A DNA stretch of 64,000 nucleotides. It comes from Latrodectus hesperus. Taxonomy: Eukaryota; Arthropoda; Arachnida; Araneae; Theridiidae. The stretch spans positions 23,082,310-23,146,309 of the forward strand of contig CM075857.1 in assembly GCA_037975125.1 (NCBI GenBank), written 5' to 3'. The notes beneath the pieces are model-generated. The model searched no databases and had not been told where the DNA came from. It was given only the letters and a program-made list of their open reading frames with translations. A program made the position numbers and the translations under genes. Position 1 is the first letter of the stretch. Every line of letters begins with the position of its first letter. Shown here piece by piece: positions 51,302 through 62,740 of the stretch.

Positions 51302-52122
51302 CCTGGAACCAGGGGGTATGCGTACCCCTCTGGGGCTTGAGCTAGCCACCAGGCGCGTCAGCAGGTGGTGGATCGCCGAACGTCCTGTAGGAATGACAGG
51401 ATAGCCTTGAATATAGAATAAGAGGCCGCGAACCAGCTCCCGTAAACCTTGGTGTTATGCGATCCGTGCCTAGGGCTAATTGGCACCGCGGTATTGGTGT
51501 CTTAACGGAGCCTATAGTTGCCTGGCAAACTTCTAGAGTAATTTGCCTTGCTTAGTATCTCAGGCAATGCTGGGTGGACTTATATTACCTGAGCTTATTA
51601 ATTGTTATCTAGTGGCTGAAAAGACACAAGAAATAACAAATCTTTCTGCATTTGCAGGTGATGCCTCTGAAGTAGACCTTGCTGAAAAAGACAAGGGAAC
51701 TCAGAGGCAATCTTGTAAAGGGGCAGTAAGGAATCTTTTACTTGAGGTAGAAATGACCTCCAAACCATCTTCTGGTGAAAGCCAGGAAGCTATCCCTAGC
51801 ATGACTGACTTTCTGACCAGATGGGACTGTTTCAGCAAGACCCTATCTGCTGGAAATGTCAAACGCAAGAGGAAACGGCAGAGCATATCATTTATGAATG
51901 CGAAGCTCTTGCCCTCCCTAGATTAACTTCTTTAGGCATCATCCATACTAGAGAGTTACACCTAGGCTCCATTAAAGGGTTATCAGACTTTATTAATAAA
52001 GTGGGTGACCCGAGCAACTGGAACTAGGAAACATTGGGTTTGGAGTTAATGGTACAAAATGTTGATAAAAGCAGAGGTGCCCAATGACATACAAACCCAA
52101 CCTTAAGAAGAAGAAGAAGAAG
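51302..52122 (+). mobile_element. Internally deleted LINE with (AAG)n tail
   Basis: 821-bp element within the last PTPA intron, bounded by a perfect 13-bp duplication ATCAAGAAATAAT (51289-51301 and 52123-52135). The first ~250 bp is GC-rich LINE 5'-leader-like sequence starting CCTGGAACCAGGGGG. A short coding remnant follows, then the C-terminal Cys/His domain 'DPICWKCQTQEETAEHII' with 'YECEALALPRL' and stop at 52025-52027, and finally (AAG)n. The reverse transcriptase and endonuclease are missing, so it moved using enzymes from another copy. Confidence 0.9.
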
Positions 52123-52135
52123 ATCAAGAAATAAT

Positions 52136-53566
52136 AAATAAGATTACAAAATACTCATTTATTAAAAAGAAAATTTTAACCACATAATAAAAATGTTATC
52201 TTCACAAATAAAATGCATAGTTACAAGTGTAAATGTATACAAAAATATTTCTTATTGAAATTTTCCAATGAAATATTTAAGCAAAGTAATGATGTTATTA
52301 TAGTTCTATAATTTATTTAATTTTTAAATATTATTATTATTTAAAACATTATTTTGCAATAACAAAATTTTATTTTTAGTGAGATTTGAAACTTATTGAT
52401 CAATGTTTAAGATTTCAAAGTAATTTGATATATCAAATTTTATTTTATTACACTTTGATCAAATTTTCTAAGACAAACATGAAATATTAATTAGTTTCAT
52501 AAAAATTTCTATTACATAATTTTGTAATCTTTAAAAATAAAAGCTTTAATTTAGTGTTTATAGATGTAATATATACTACAGATATGAGTGAAAGTCAGTC
52601 TAAATATTTTATCTTTAATTTTCTATGATCTAAAGTGAAATTTATTTTCAAAATTTTATAAATAATAAAATAATATACAAATGAAAAAATCAAAATTAGA
52701 ATTTTAAAAAAACTTTAGTACATTTTTCAATAAAAAGAATGCATCTAGCGAATTAAAAAAAATCTGGGGACATTAATCAGCATTAATTAATATCTAAAAA
52801 GTAATGTTGAATAGCTTCATACTATTTTGATAATTATATATTTTTATATACATATTATTTAACAAAACATTTTCTACATTTGCATAAGATACAAAAAATT
52901 ATACTCTAGATTCAAACACACTTATAATTTTGAACTTTTTCATATTGATTACTGATCTACTTAAATATTACAACTATTTTTGAATTAATCATTAAATAAT
53001 TGCTTCAATTAAATTCATTGCTTCAATAAAATTAAACAGATTGCTTATAAATTAATTAACTACATATCCAAAGGAAAAAAATTATAAAGAAATAGACAAA
53101 GTTTTGAAATATATATATATTGCGTTTATTTATAAAATGATTATTGAAATTAAAAAATTGGACTTTTTAATACTATTATATAAAGTTTAATTTTAAGTGA
53201 AGCTCACAAATTTCATTTATGTATTTATTCTAGTTCTTTTTAAGAATATTCAATTTGAAAGATAATGTTTAATTTTAACTAACAATTTTTATTAACTAAT
53301 TAGTAAAACAAAATTTCCAAAATAGAAATAACATGGGCATCAACAGATTACATTTCCAAACATTTTTGATGGACATTTTTAAAAGGACAGATTTACTTTA
53401 AAAGATGGTAGCTTACTATAGTTAACAGAGACAAAATCAAACTAAATTAAAAGCAGATGAAAATGGACTCAAAAATCAAAGAAATTTGTTTAATTTTAGT
53501 TCCAGATCATGCAATATTTTTAAAAGAAATATATTTGATAAGAGTTTTCTTTACCACTTTAAAAAT

Positions 53567-53612
<46 letters not shown>

Positions 53613-54020
53613 CCACATACCATATAAATCTCATTAATGATAAACAATTATGTTGAAAAAAGTGGATATTTAAATTTTCAGACTAACTTGATAAATTGTA
53701 AATCCATACAAATTTACAATGAGGCCTTACAAGCAATTATATCAAAAATTACACATCATACAGTTAAGCTGGATAAGTTGGCAGCCGAATATTAATAAAT
53801 TGGGAAAGAAAAAAGACAAATGAGAATGAAAGGTTTTGAAGAGAAAACACAGGCAAATTAAAAGAATTAATTTTACTGTGAATTCAAATATTTCCCCAGT
53901 CAAATAAAAATGGTTATTGGCAGCAAAAATATGATAAAAGTAATTAAAAATATCATAAAAATTATAAAATATAATAATAACATGTGACACTAATTTTATT
54001 TTAGAGCTCAGAATTCCCAC
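52136..54020. other. Last PTPA intron, rest
   Basis: Highly AT-rich. A short TA array lies at 53570-53607. The 113-codon - strand frame at 53742-54083 overlaps exon 54025-54132 in part and is otherwise low-complexity intron. Confidence 0.6.
53570..53607. repeat. (TA)n microsatellite
   Basis: 38-bp TA array in the PTPA intron. Confidence 0.95.
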
Positions 54021-54024
54021 ATAC

Positions 54025-54132
54025 CTCTGTTTTATACATTTTAATGAGCCCAGAGTTGACTTTTGTCCAAGAAGACACGCCACTAATATTCCATAACTGA
54101 TTGGAATGCTCGGAAAATGGTCCAGTTTTTAC
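54025..54132 (-). CDS. PTPA: PTPA exon: SNQLWNIS region
   Basis: 108 nt, 36 codons, phase 0 at both ends. Acceptor TTTAAAG before 54132, donor GTATGT after 54025. It encodes 'TGPFSEHSNQLWNISGVS' and 'SWTKVNSGLIKMYKTE', nearly invariant in PTPA proteins and part of the fold that contacts the PP2A catalytic subunit. Confidence 0.96.
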
Positions 54133-54742
54133 CTTTAAATTAGAAATGTTTCATATTTTAAATAAATTTCATAAAAGATGACAATTAATATATTACAAAA
54201 TCTTAGATGCATTTGATAGCTTGTTTCAAACATGATATTGTGACATACACAAAACAGTTACTCAAAGGTACATTTATAAAAATCTAAAAAATTATTTCAA
54301 TTAATATTACTCATCATATAAAACATTTAAAAGTGTATTCACATAATGATACAAAAGTTTAATTATATAATATTACATAATTATTATTTTAGTTTAATTT
54401 AATTTTGTAAATAAAAGTGATTGCTAACTGATTAAACAATATAAAAAAGAAAAGACAAAAAAATTTAATCTGATGAATATGCCAAGCTATCACGAGCTGA
54501 TAAGTAAAAATAGAAACTTTAACTTATTTTACATAAAGAACAATAATATATAATTAATAATATATAATTCATAAATTTTTATGCCTTAAATTCAAATTTA
54601 TTTTTATAAGATTATGTAATTATTAAATAATTACAATATGATTTTATTAATAAAATTTTGAAATTAATTTTAAGACACAATATAGATAATATATGACAAA
54701 ACATTAATAAATTCTAATCTAATTTTTTAAATGAGTGCACAC

Positions 54743-54843
54743 CTGATTAATGAATTTTATGCAGCCCATGAACATATAATCTTTTGCAAAAGATGTAGCA
54801 ATATCTTCCTCAGGAAACGATCTTGGTTCAAGGCGTTTATGAC
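54743..54843 (-). CDS. PTPA: PTPA exon: DYMFMGCIKFINQ region
   Basis: 101 nt starting two bases into a Gly codon (acceptor AAATTTCCAG) and ending in CAG before GTGTGC. It encodes 'HKRLEPRSFPEEDIATSF' and 'AKDYMFMGCIKFINQ', aligning with the 'LEPRHF ... KDYMFLECI.FI' segment of vertebrate PTPA. Confidence 0.95.
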
Positions 54844-56319
54844 CTGGAAATTTAATGATCAAAGATTAAGTTTTAAGCAATTGAACATTTAATTGAATGA
54901 GAAACTAGTTTACCCGTTAATGGAATAAATTGAGCAAATGCAGTAAAAAAATGTAACCAAATATTAAGCAACAATAAAAGACATCATTACAGTTATAAAC
55001 AGATTATATTTAGAGAACAGAAGACAAAAAGACAAATATAAAACAATTGAGAATATTTAAAATTTTCAGTCATCTATTTCATTATAACTGAAAGGACATA
55101 TTTGATATTTTGAATTTACAAAATATGTCACACAAAATAAATATTTAATAATTTAGTAAGCTAACAACAAAATTTGTCAAAAATCATAAGAATTCAAAGA
55201 TGAGAATCTTTTTATAATTGATATTGTTTATAATTATGTATTATTCTGAGGTATTTCTTTATATTCATATCCTTAAAATATGGTTTTTCCTAGAATTTAA
55301 TTATTTAACCATCAGAAATTTACTAACCAATTATTTAATCTTCTGCTCTATACATGTAAATGCAAGTGAATAATAGCTTAATAAAAAAATTATCCTTTGT
55401 TTGTTAAAACTAATTATATTAAATTGTAGTGTTTAAAATAATAAAATTTCACCACAATACCTATTCTTCAAAATATGTTTCTGTATCCAAAATAACATGA
55501 GAACAAGATAAAAAAGAAAGTACTGAGAATTTAGTTATTTGCTAACTTATTGATATTTCATTTGTTGAAGATGAAGGTTTTGTTTGTCACTCAATGGTCA
55601 TTTTTTGCTCACAAAGCTGATTAGACTGAGATATATAGATTAGAGTGCATTTGGGACCACAATGAATATTCATATGCCCAAGGAGGCTTTCAGACTCATG
55701 AATTGTTACATCAAGTTAATGTTAGGCTATCAGCTCAATTTTAGAAAAGAGATGAACTGAAACTTTAGATGCAAGCATAGTACCCTTATAAAATAAATCT
55801 ATCATTAAAATATAAATCATGTTAATATTTAATAATTGATAAAACATTTCAAAATAATTTCAGTGTTATTCTGGCCCTTTATTACAAGAAATCACACTTG
55901 TCTGATAGTATTAAATTGTATTTTCAACTGTTAAATTATATGTTAAAATTACAAGCTAACCAAATACTGGACTTTTATCTGTCCAACTTTTCTTTTTTAG
56001 ACTGTTATATTCAGTCAATCATAAGAAGTATTCCATACAGTTTGCAATACAAACTGTATAAATGAATTGTAACCTTGTCACATTTTTAATAATCGGGGCT
56101 GCAAATATTAACAAGAAGGTAACTTTTTAAGTCCTTGTGTATACTTGACTATATATATAAACCAGTAAAAAATTACTGGTTAGTATACATAGACAAATTC
56201 AATTTATTAACAATACAGATGCATCAATAAACTGTTTAGGGATTTATTACAATAAAATGGGTAGATAAATATAAAATGCAGATAATTCAGCAAAAAAGCC
56301 TGTACTTTCAATTAATTTA

Positions 56320-56840
56320 GTTTATACATATAATTGAAGAAGGAAACTATCCTCCAGAATTGGGTTTTAATGTTGATAAAAACAGGCTTGTTTTGGAAAA
56401 GAATGCCGAAACGAACATTTCTATCCCGTGAAGAGAAACGGGCACCAGGATTTAAAACTGCAAAAGATCGCTTAACCCTTCTACTAGGTGTTAACGCCAA
56501 GCGGAGATTTTAAATTAAAATCATTTCTAATTTACCATTCCAAAAACCCAAGAGCTATGAAAGGCATATCTAAATCAACTTTACCTGTAATTTGGGAGTC
56601 TAATAAAAAATCATGGATAACTGCGAAAATTTTCCAGGATTGGTTCACTGAACATTTCTGCCCGTCTGTTAAACGTTATTGCGAAATTAAAAACTTGAAC
56701 AAAAAGCACTTCTGTTAATTGATAATGCTCCAAGCCACCCTACAAATTTATCAGACTTAACAACATGCATTCCAGTTGAAGTGGTTTTCTTGCCGCCTAA
56801 CACAACTGCCTTAATTCAACCAATGGACCAAGGTATTGAA
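56320..56840 (+). pseudogene. Decayed Tigger/pogo-type transposase fragment
   Basis: + frames read 'YPPELGFNVDKNRLVLEK' (first catalytic Asp block, decayed from a NVDETGLFW-like form), 'ASGDFKLKSFLIYHSKNP'-like with 'RAMKGISKSTLPVIW', 'KIFQDWFTEHF', then 'LLIDNAPSHPTNLSDL' (second Asp block) and 'FLPPNTTALIQPMDQGIE'. This is the DDE core of Tigger/jerky-type pogo elements with several frameshifts. No TIR is visible. It is antisense in a PTPA intron. Confidence 0.85.
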
Positions 56841-57257
56841 AATATTCTATTTTTACTTTAAATCATAAGTCATTTTTTCAATCAATGACAAAATAATTGT
56901 CTTTCAGGAATACAAATAAGGATTTCCTCGATATTTTATTACAAAAACGAAAAATAATTGAAAAATAAAAGGAAGGGGGATAAAAGTTTATTATTTACTA
57001 TATTTTTCTTAACAATTACAAAACAAATAAGCTTTCAACATAAAGTGAAATAAATATTAAAATTTCCACACCACTTAATAACTATATATAATGTTTTATA
57101 AATGAAAATATATCATTAAAACATGAAGTTATTACAGTAAAAATACTTTTATTTCTTTCCAAAAGTAGTTCAAAAGCACACAATTTATATCAATTCATTT
57201 TATTTAGACGACAATAAATTTGTAAGCAGTAGAAACTAAAATAATAATTTTTTATAC

Positions 57258-57382
57258 CTATTAACTGTGAGCTGCCCCAGATAAAGGGCAAAAATTGATA
57301 ATCGTCCAAACTCCATACACCATGACTTCCAGCTGGTTCCATTCTGTATGTTACTTGTAACTTTCTCATTAATGTAAGATAC
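57258..57382 (-). CDS. PTPA: PTPA exon: PTPA signature
   Basis: 125-nt exon (acceptor TTTACTAG, donor GTATAA). It encodes '[18 protein letters not shown]' and '[18 protein letters not shown]' then 'SSQLI', the diagnostic PTPA signature. PTPA (formerly PPP2R4) is a cytosolic and nuclear activator of protein phosphatase 2A that binds the catalytic subunit and, with ATP, helps load its active-site metals. A peptidyl-prolyl isomerase activity has also been reported. Six exons in this window total 642 coding bases with every phase matching. By comparison with family lengths of about 320-360 aa, roughly 110-140 N-terminal residues lie beyond 64000. Nothing suggests inactivation. Confidence 0.97.
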
Positions 57383-57468
57383 CTAGTAAAAAAAAACATT
57401 TTAAAAATAAAAAAAGCCTCTTAAAAATCTTTAAGATAAAAATAGAGATAAAAAAATTGAAAATCTAC

Positions 57469-57568
57469 CTCTCAAAAACTCTAAGTATTACTTGATCAGA
57501 ATCTTCAGTTTTAAATACTCCTATTTTGAAAAGACAACACAGCAGCATTGCAAAAGACATTTCATGCC
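57469..57568 (-). CDS. PTPA: PTPA exon: GHE..F..LLCCLFKIG region
   Basis: 100-nt exon separated from the next by an 86-bp intron. Acceptor AATTTTTAG, donor GTAGAT. It encodes 'HEMSFAMLLCCLFKIGVF' and 'DQVILRVFER', matching the GHExxFxxFLCCLxKIGV block of PTPA. Confidence 0.95.
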
Positions 57569-58759
57569 CTAAAAATTAATTGTGAAATAATAAAAAAATA
57601 ACTATGGCTGAATTTTAACAATGATTTCAATGTTTCAAAAACATATTAGTCACATGAAAATTTTTTATTTACAATAATAGTTACAGTATTTCTAAGTAAT
57701 ACATTCCATGCATTAGGTATCACTTCTTTTAATTTTTTTCTTTATTAATTGATTTTATTTTGATTTTGATAATATAAAAGCAAAAAGATCATAATAATTT
57801 AGAAAAAAATCCTATTTCACAATAGTTAAACAATGACAAAATTATCATAAATTTTTTTATTGTACAGCTTATAATTGCATTAAAGATGTAAATGCTTTTT
57901 AAAATTATTTGATGAGAAAAGTCTCTTTCAGATTAGTAGTAAATACTTGTTGAAGAAAATAATTTTTCATAAACAGTGAATTGTATGAGTATTACATTAT
58001 ATGCTATTGCATGTTACCAGAAGAAACACATATTATTGGGCACTAGACATGAAAAAGGTTTAAAGATATGCATTTGACATCCTGACTAAAAACTCTTATT
58101 TTAGAAACTGCAAAAGATCACAATATGTGCATATTTACACTTAATAGCAAATATAATTAAAAAATTTTACACAGACATACAGATATGAAAGAAATACAAA
58201 CTTATTATAACAATATGTAATTGCATGCATTTTACAAATTTATATAAACACAGACAGACATTCTATTCAATGCAGTTCAATATGAATTATATAAAATTTC
58301 AATACAGAACCAAATTTTACAACTGTCTAATAAATCATGGCAAAATAAAAATATCATAATTGTACTAATAGTTATGAGAAATAATATATTTTTAAAAAAA
58401 TTTTTTAATATAAGTAACAGCATTTTTGCAATATAACAAAAAGTAAAAATAACATTTAATTTGAAATCTCCTGATCATACTCATTAAATTAATAGTAATA
58501 GCAAAATTATAGGAATTTTAAATTGTTAAATAAAAATTCTTAAGGACAATGAATTGATTAATTCTGTTTAATAAGAGTATAAGCAATGAGAAATATTTTA
58601 TGATGCTTTAATTTTTTGTGAGCTACCAAAAATATATACAGCATATTAAATACATTGTTTTATACGAAATAATTTGACATCATCTATCTTAATACAATTA
58701 TGCTAAAAACTTTATATTCTCAAGTATTATCGGTTCCATTTTATTTGTCAGACGAGTGA
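57569..58759. other. PTPA intron, AT-rich part
   Basis: No recognisable element before the copia 3' LTR stub. Confidence 0.5.
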
Positions 58760-58766
58760 TTTATTT

Positions 58767-58804
58767 GTTTCTATGCGATTACTTGTATTATATTATTAAC
58801 AACA
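58767..58804 (-). repeat. Truncated 3' LTR of copia element
   Basis: On the - strand TGTTGTTAATAATATAATAC begins at 58804 just after a purine-rich AAGGGCGAG tract (58806-58815). It matches the start of the 5' LTR for about 38 bp and then diverges completely, so the rest of the 3' LTR is gone. Confidence 0.7.
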
Positions 58805-59110
58805 CTCGCCCTTAATCACAAAGAAACATGCACAATAAAATTATATAAAACAAACAAAAAAATTAGTACATTAGGAAATTATAAACGTTCAAACCATCCA
58901 ATATTTACATTAACATGATACAATCTAATACAATTTTAATCCACATAATGGTAAAAGTTCCTTTAATTTAAACTTAGATAAAGATTTTGTAAACATATCA
59001 GCAATTTGTAGGTTAGATGAAATATAGTGAACTTTTATATCATGACAATTCAAGGAATGTCGAATAAATTTTAATTTAATATCTATATGTTTTAATCGAC
59101 CTTTGTTGTT

Positions 59111-61863
59111 TTAATTTGTTACACATTTAATACAAGATTGATTATCTTCAAAAACCATGATTTCTTGAATATCAGTTAATTCCAAAATCAACCCCAATGA
59201 ATCTTGAATGGCTTTACTTAGGGCAATAATTTCTGCTTCTGTGGAAGATAAAGCAATACAATTTTGTTTTTGACAAGACCAAGATATTGACCAACAAGAC
59301 CAACATAACAAGATCAACAATTACTAAACATAATTATGTTACCAGAAATGGATTTTCTGTCATTTGGGTTTGCACCCCAGTTAGCATCTGCATAGACATT
59401 TAAACATGAATTTTTATCGACACACTTTTTATATTCCAGTTTTAAAGTTGAAGTACCTTTCAGGTATCTCAAAATTCTTTTCAATGCACTCCAAGCACTA
59501 TCAATAAGGTGTTCTTGAAGTTGACTCAAACAGTTTACAGCATAAAGGATATCAGGATGAGATGTATATGCTAAATAAATTAAAGATCCTATTAGTTCTC
59601 AATAGGGTCCCAAAAAGCACTTCCTTTCTCAAAATCAGCTGCTGTTGCTCCTATTTCCATGAGAGTAGAGACTATTTTAGCATCAAACATTTTAAATCTA
59701 TTTAATAAATTCAAAATGTATGTTTCTTGATCTAGATACAGTCCATCAGGTGTAAATGTTATTTTAATTCCTAAAAATTCAGAAACTGTCACAGATTTGT
59801 CACAGAAACTGTCACAGACATTTCAAATTCTTTTGATAATAATCCAATTATAATTTTGATTTCACTACCATCAGTATCCGCAATTAATAAACCGTCCACA
59901 TAAAGTGCTATTAGAATTCTTTTACCTTTAGATTAATAAATAAAAATGCATTGTTCACTATTTAATGGCTTAAAGTTTAATTTGAGAATGAAATTTAAAA
60001 ATTTTACATACCATTGACGAGGTGACTGCTTAAGTCCATATAAGCTTTTCTTTAACCTGCACTTCCTGCCACTATTATCATCATATCCTTCTGGTTGATC
60101 CATGTAAATAATTTCTTTTAATTCACCATTGAGAAATGCAGTTTTAACATCCAGCAAATAAACTTTTAAATTTTCTTGAAGAATAATAGTAAACACTATA
60201 CGTAATGCAGGAATACTGATAACTGGTGAAAATGTTTTATCATAATCCACTCCTTCTCTTTGCATAAAACCATAAGCAACAAGTCGAGCCTTATATTTTC
60301 CATCTCGTTTTTCTCGTAGAACCCATTTGCATGAAATTGCACGTTTCCCATGTGGTAATTCTTCAAGACACCAAACTTCGTTCTTTTACATGGACTGCAT
60401 TTCTTAATCCATTGCTTTCTTCCAAAGATTCTGTTCTTTCTCTGGCAGTGCAGATAAATCTTTAAGCGATAATGAATCTTCAAAAATTACCATTGCTTCA
60501 TAAACTTCTGGTTCAGGATATTTAACTGGTGGTTTATTTTGCCTTGGTGGTCTTTCCAAAATTTCTTCTGTAATAATTGTTTCAGTAATATTTTCTTCAC
60601 CACCAATTTTTTCAACATCATCTTCATTTTCCGAAATAATGGAATCCACATTCAGAATATTTTTATCTTCTAAGTCCATTTTTCTTTCTTCGTTAAGTAC
60701 AGCGTTCCTTGATATCACTTTTCTCTTTGAATCTGGATTCATTAAACGATATCCCACAAATATCATCCTGCTTGACTTCTTATCTAATTTCTTCCTTTGA
60801 GAGGGAGGAACCAACATGTATGAATCGCATCCAAATACTTGAATGTTTTGAAGATCGGGATCTTTACCATATTTTAATTTATAAGGAGTACAGTTCTCAA
60901 TGAATCTACTAGGAATTCTGTTTCTCAGGTATGCAGCAGTTAAAATTGCAAATTCCCAAAATATCTTGCTAAGTTTTGCTTCAAATATTAAAGCTCACCC
61001 TTTTTCTAACAATGTGCGATTGGCACGCTCAGCAACTCCATTTAAAAGTACTATGTAAACCGGAATCAATAATGAACTTTTTCGGACCTCCGCAAGTCAA
61101 ATTGCCAGCAGCAAAAGATAGAGCATAAATAGAAGAATATTTTTCATCAGTCTTAGATTCAGATTTGAATATACATTCCTTTTTAAAATGACCATCATTA
61201 CAATTATAGCATGTTTTCTTTTTACAAAATTTAGCAGTATGTCCTTTCTTTTACAATGAAAACATGTGAGTTCTTTTCTCGTAGAAAAAGCCACACTATC
61301 CACAAAATGTTTCATAATTAACGAATACTTGTTTTGTTTCTCGAATCATTCAAAAGAGCTTCAGAGTCTATCAAACGCTGAGTTACAAAATCTAACAATA
61401 AATTCTCACTCGGTTGATTCTCTAATGCAACCTTAACATTTTCAAATTCTGGAGGGAGAGACATCAAAATATAGACGACAGTATCAATATCACTAACCTC
61501 CGCTCCAGACATTCGTAAATCGGCAACAAGTTTTGATACTTCATCTATATGCTGGCGCATTGGAACATCTCTGTTTTTCTTAAGTGTAGCAAGACGTTTT
61601 CTAGTTAGTATTTGGTTTACCGCTCCTTTGCTTTCATAAACAGCATGAAGTTTCTCCCATAATTCCTTCGCCGTATTTTCACCACTCATTGATACGAGCA
61701 CTTGATCACTTAAGAGTGCCATGAGTAATGCATATGCTTTCTTTCCTTTAACGACTTCTGCTTCCTTATTCACATCGGGCTCCTTAACTAAGTATATTTC
61801 AAGTTCTTTCACAGACAAAACCGCTTCCACTCGTCGCCGCCAAACAGGAAAGTTCTTTCCAAC
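59111..61863 (-). pseudogene. Ty1/copia retrotransposon Gag-Pol, broken and internally deleted
   Basis: Polyprotein remnants of a copia-type LTR retrotransposon in - strand order. Gag (61830-61318, UBN2-type, 'NTAKELWEKLHAVYES'). Two CCHC knuckles (about 61250-61160) split by a frameshift. The protease start FIIDSG (about 61078-61061), followed at once by the end of integrase 'NGVAERANRTLLEK' (61045-61004), so most of protease and the integrase core are missing. Integrase C-terminus (60950-60700). Reverse transcriptase 'YDKTFSPVISIPALRIVF' and 'LDVKTAFLNGELKEIIYM' (60250-60080). The catalytic YVDD box reads YVDG (59891-59902). RNase H 'SSTEAEIIALSKAI' lies near 59240. Numerous stops. It lies in the same transcriptional direction as PTPA, in the intron between the exons at 57568 and 62623. 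Confidence 0.92.
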
Positions 61864-61879
61864 ACGAACAAAAGTCCAT

Positions 61880-62127
61880 GAATCGCAAAAAGAATATTTA
61901 ATGAAGCAAGCAACAAAGAAAGAAATTATACATATACTAAACTAAGAGAACAGAACATAGTATATTTATAGATTTTGGACGGCTTGAACACAGCCACCAA
62001 TCAGAAGGCAGCACAGCAGACGATTGGTGTAAAATTTGCGGACATCTTAGAAGACTGCAGTTTTACAGACAAAAAGAGACTGACTTTGTGTTTCTTTGCG
62101 ATTACTTGTATTATATTATTTACAACA
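61880..62127 (-). repeat. 5' LTR and leader of copia element
   Basis: On the - strand it starts TGTTGTAAATAATATAATAC at 62127, carries a CTATAAATA promoter-like box near 61972, and is followed by gag. The internal LTR end was not located precisely because no clear primer binding site was found. Confidence 0.65.
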
Positions 62128-62168
62128 TTTTTTAGCACAATCTCCTCTCTCAGCATGACATATTAAGC

Positions 62169-62183
62169 ACTGCCATCTAGTGG
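62169..62183 (-). promoter_or_regulatory. Perfect CTCF-consensus-like motif
   Basis: The - strand sequence CCACTAGATGGCAGT fits the published vertebrate CTCF core CCASYAGRKGGCRS at every position. It lies 42 bp upstream of the copia 5' LTR, in the PTPA intron. Binding in this organism is inference. Confidence 0.4.
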
Positions 62184-62622
62184 CCACTCATTTTTTTAAG
62201 TAATATTACAGCTTGATGTTAACACAAGGTTCTTCTTTAAATACCTAAACTTAATGAAAATTCTTATAACTAAAATAAAAGTATTTATAGATAAAGAACA
62301 TAACATAAGAGCTGTGAAATTTTTGTTTTATAATGCATATAACTTTCCTTCATTTTTTAATGAATTCCTAAAATTTGCTACAGCATGTTAAATTCAATGT
62401 TAATCAGAAATATTGTTTGATATTTTTTTAATATTATAAATTTACATTTTCAAAATAAAGTTAAAATAATAACAATAATAATTTTAAAGGCAAATGAAAT
62501 ATAATTTTGAATTCAATTACTTCAAACGAAAAAGAAAAGTAAAAAAGATACAAAATACACCTTTATAATATAGATATGCATTTATCAGATTTAAAAGTTG
62601 AACCAAATAAATGAATACATAC

Positions 62623-62740
62623 CAGTGCCATAATCTATCCTGGTTGAGTTGCCAACACTTTCAGTTAGGTATACAGAAAGCTCTACAATACTGGGGTACA
62701 ATTCTTCTGGTAAGATATCCTTCAACAATGCCTCAGCTTC
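62623..62740 (-). CDS. PTPA: PTPA exon: ESVGNSTRIDYGTG region
   Basis: 118-nt exon, the most upstream PTPA exon in the window. Acceptor TTATTATTAG, donor GTATGT. It encodes 'EAEALLKDILPEELYPSI' and 'VYLTESVGNSTRIDYGTG', the conserved nucleotide-pocket segment of PTPA. It starts in phase 0. The preceding exon is not found up to 64000. Confidence 0.95.
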
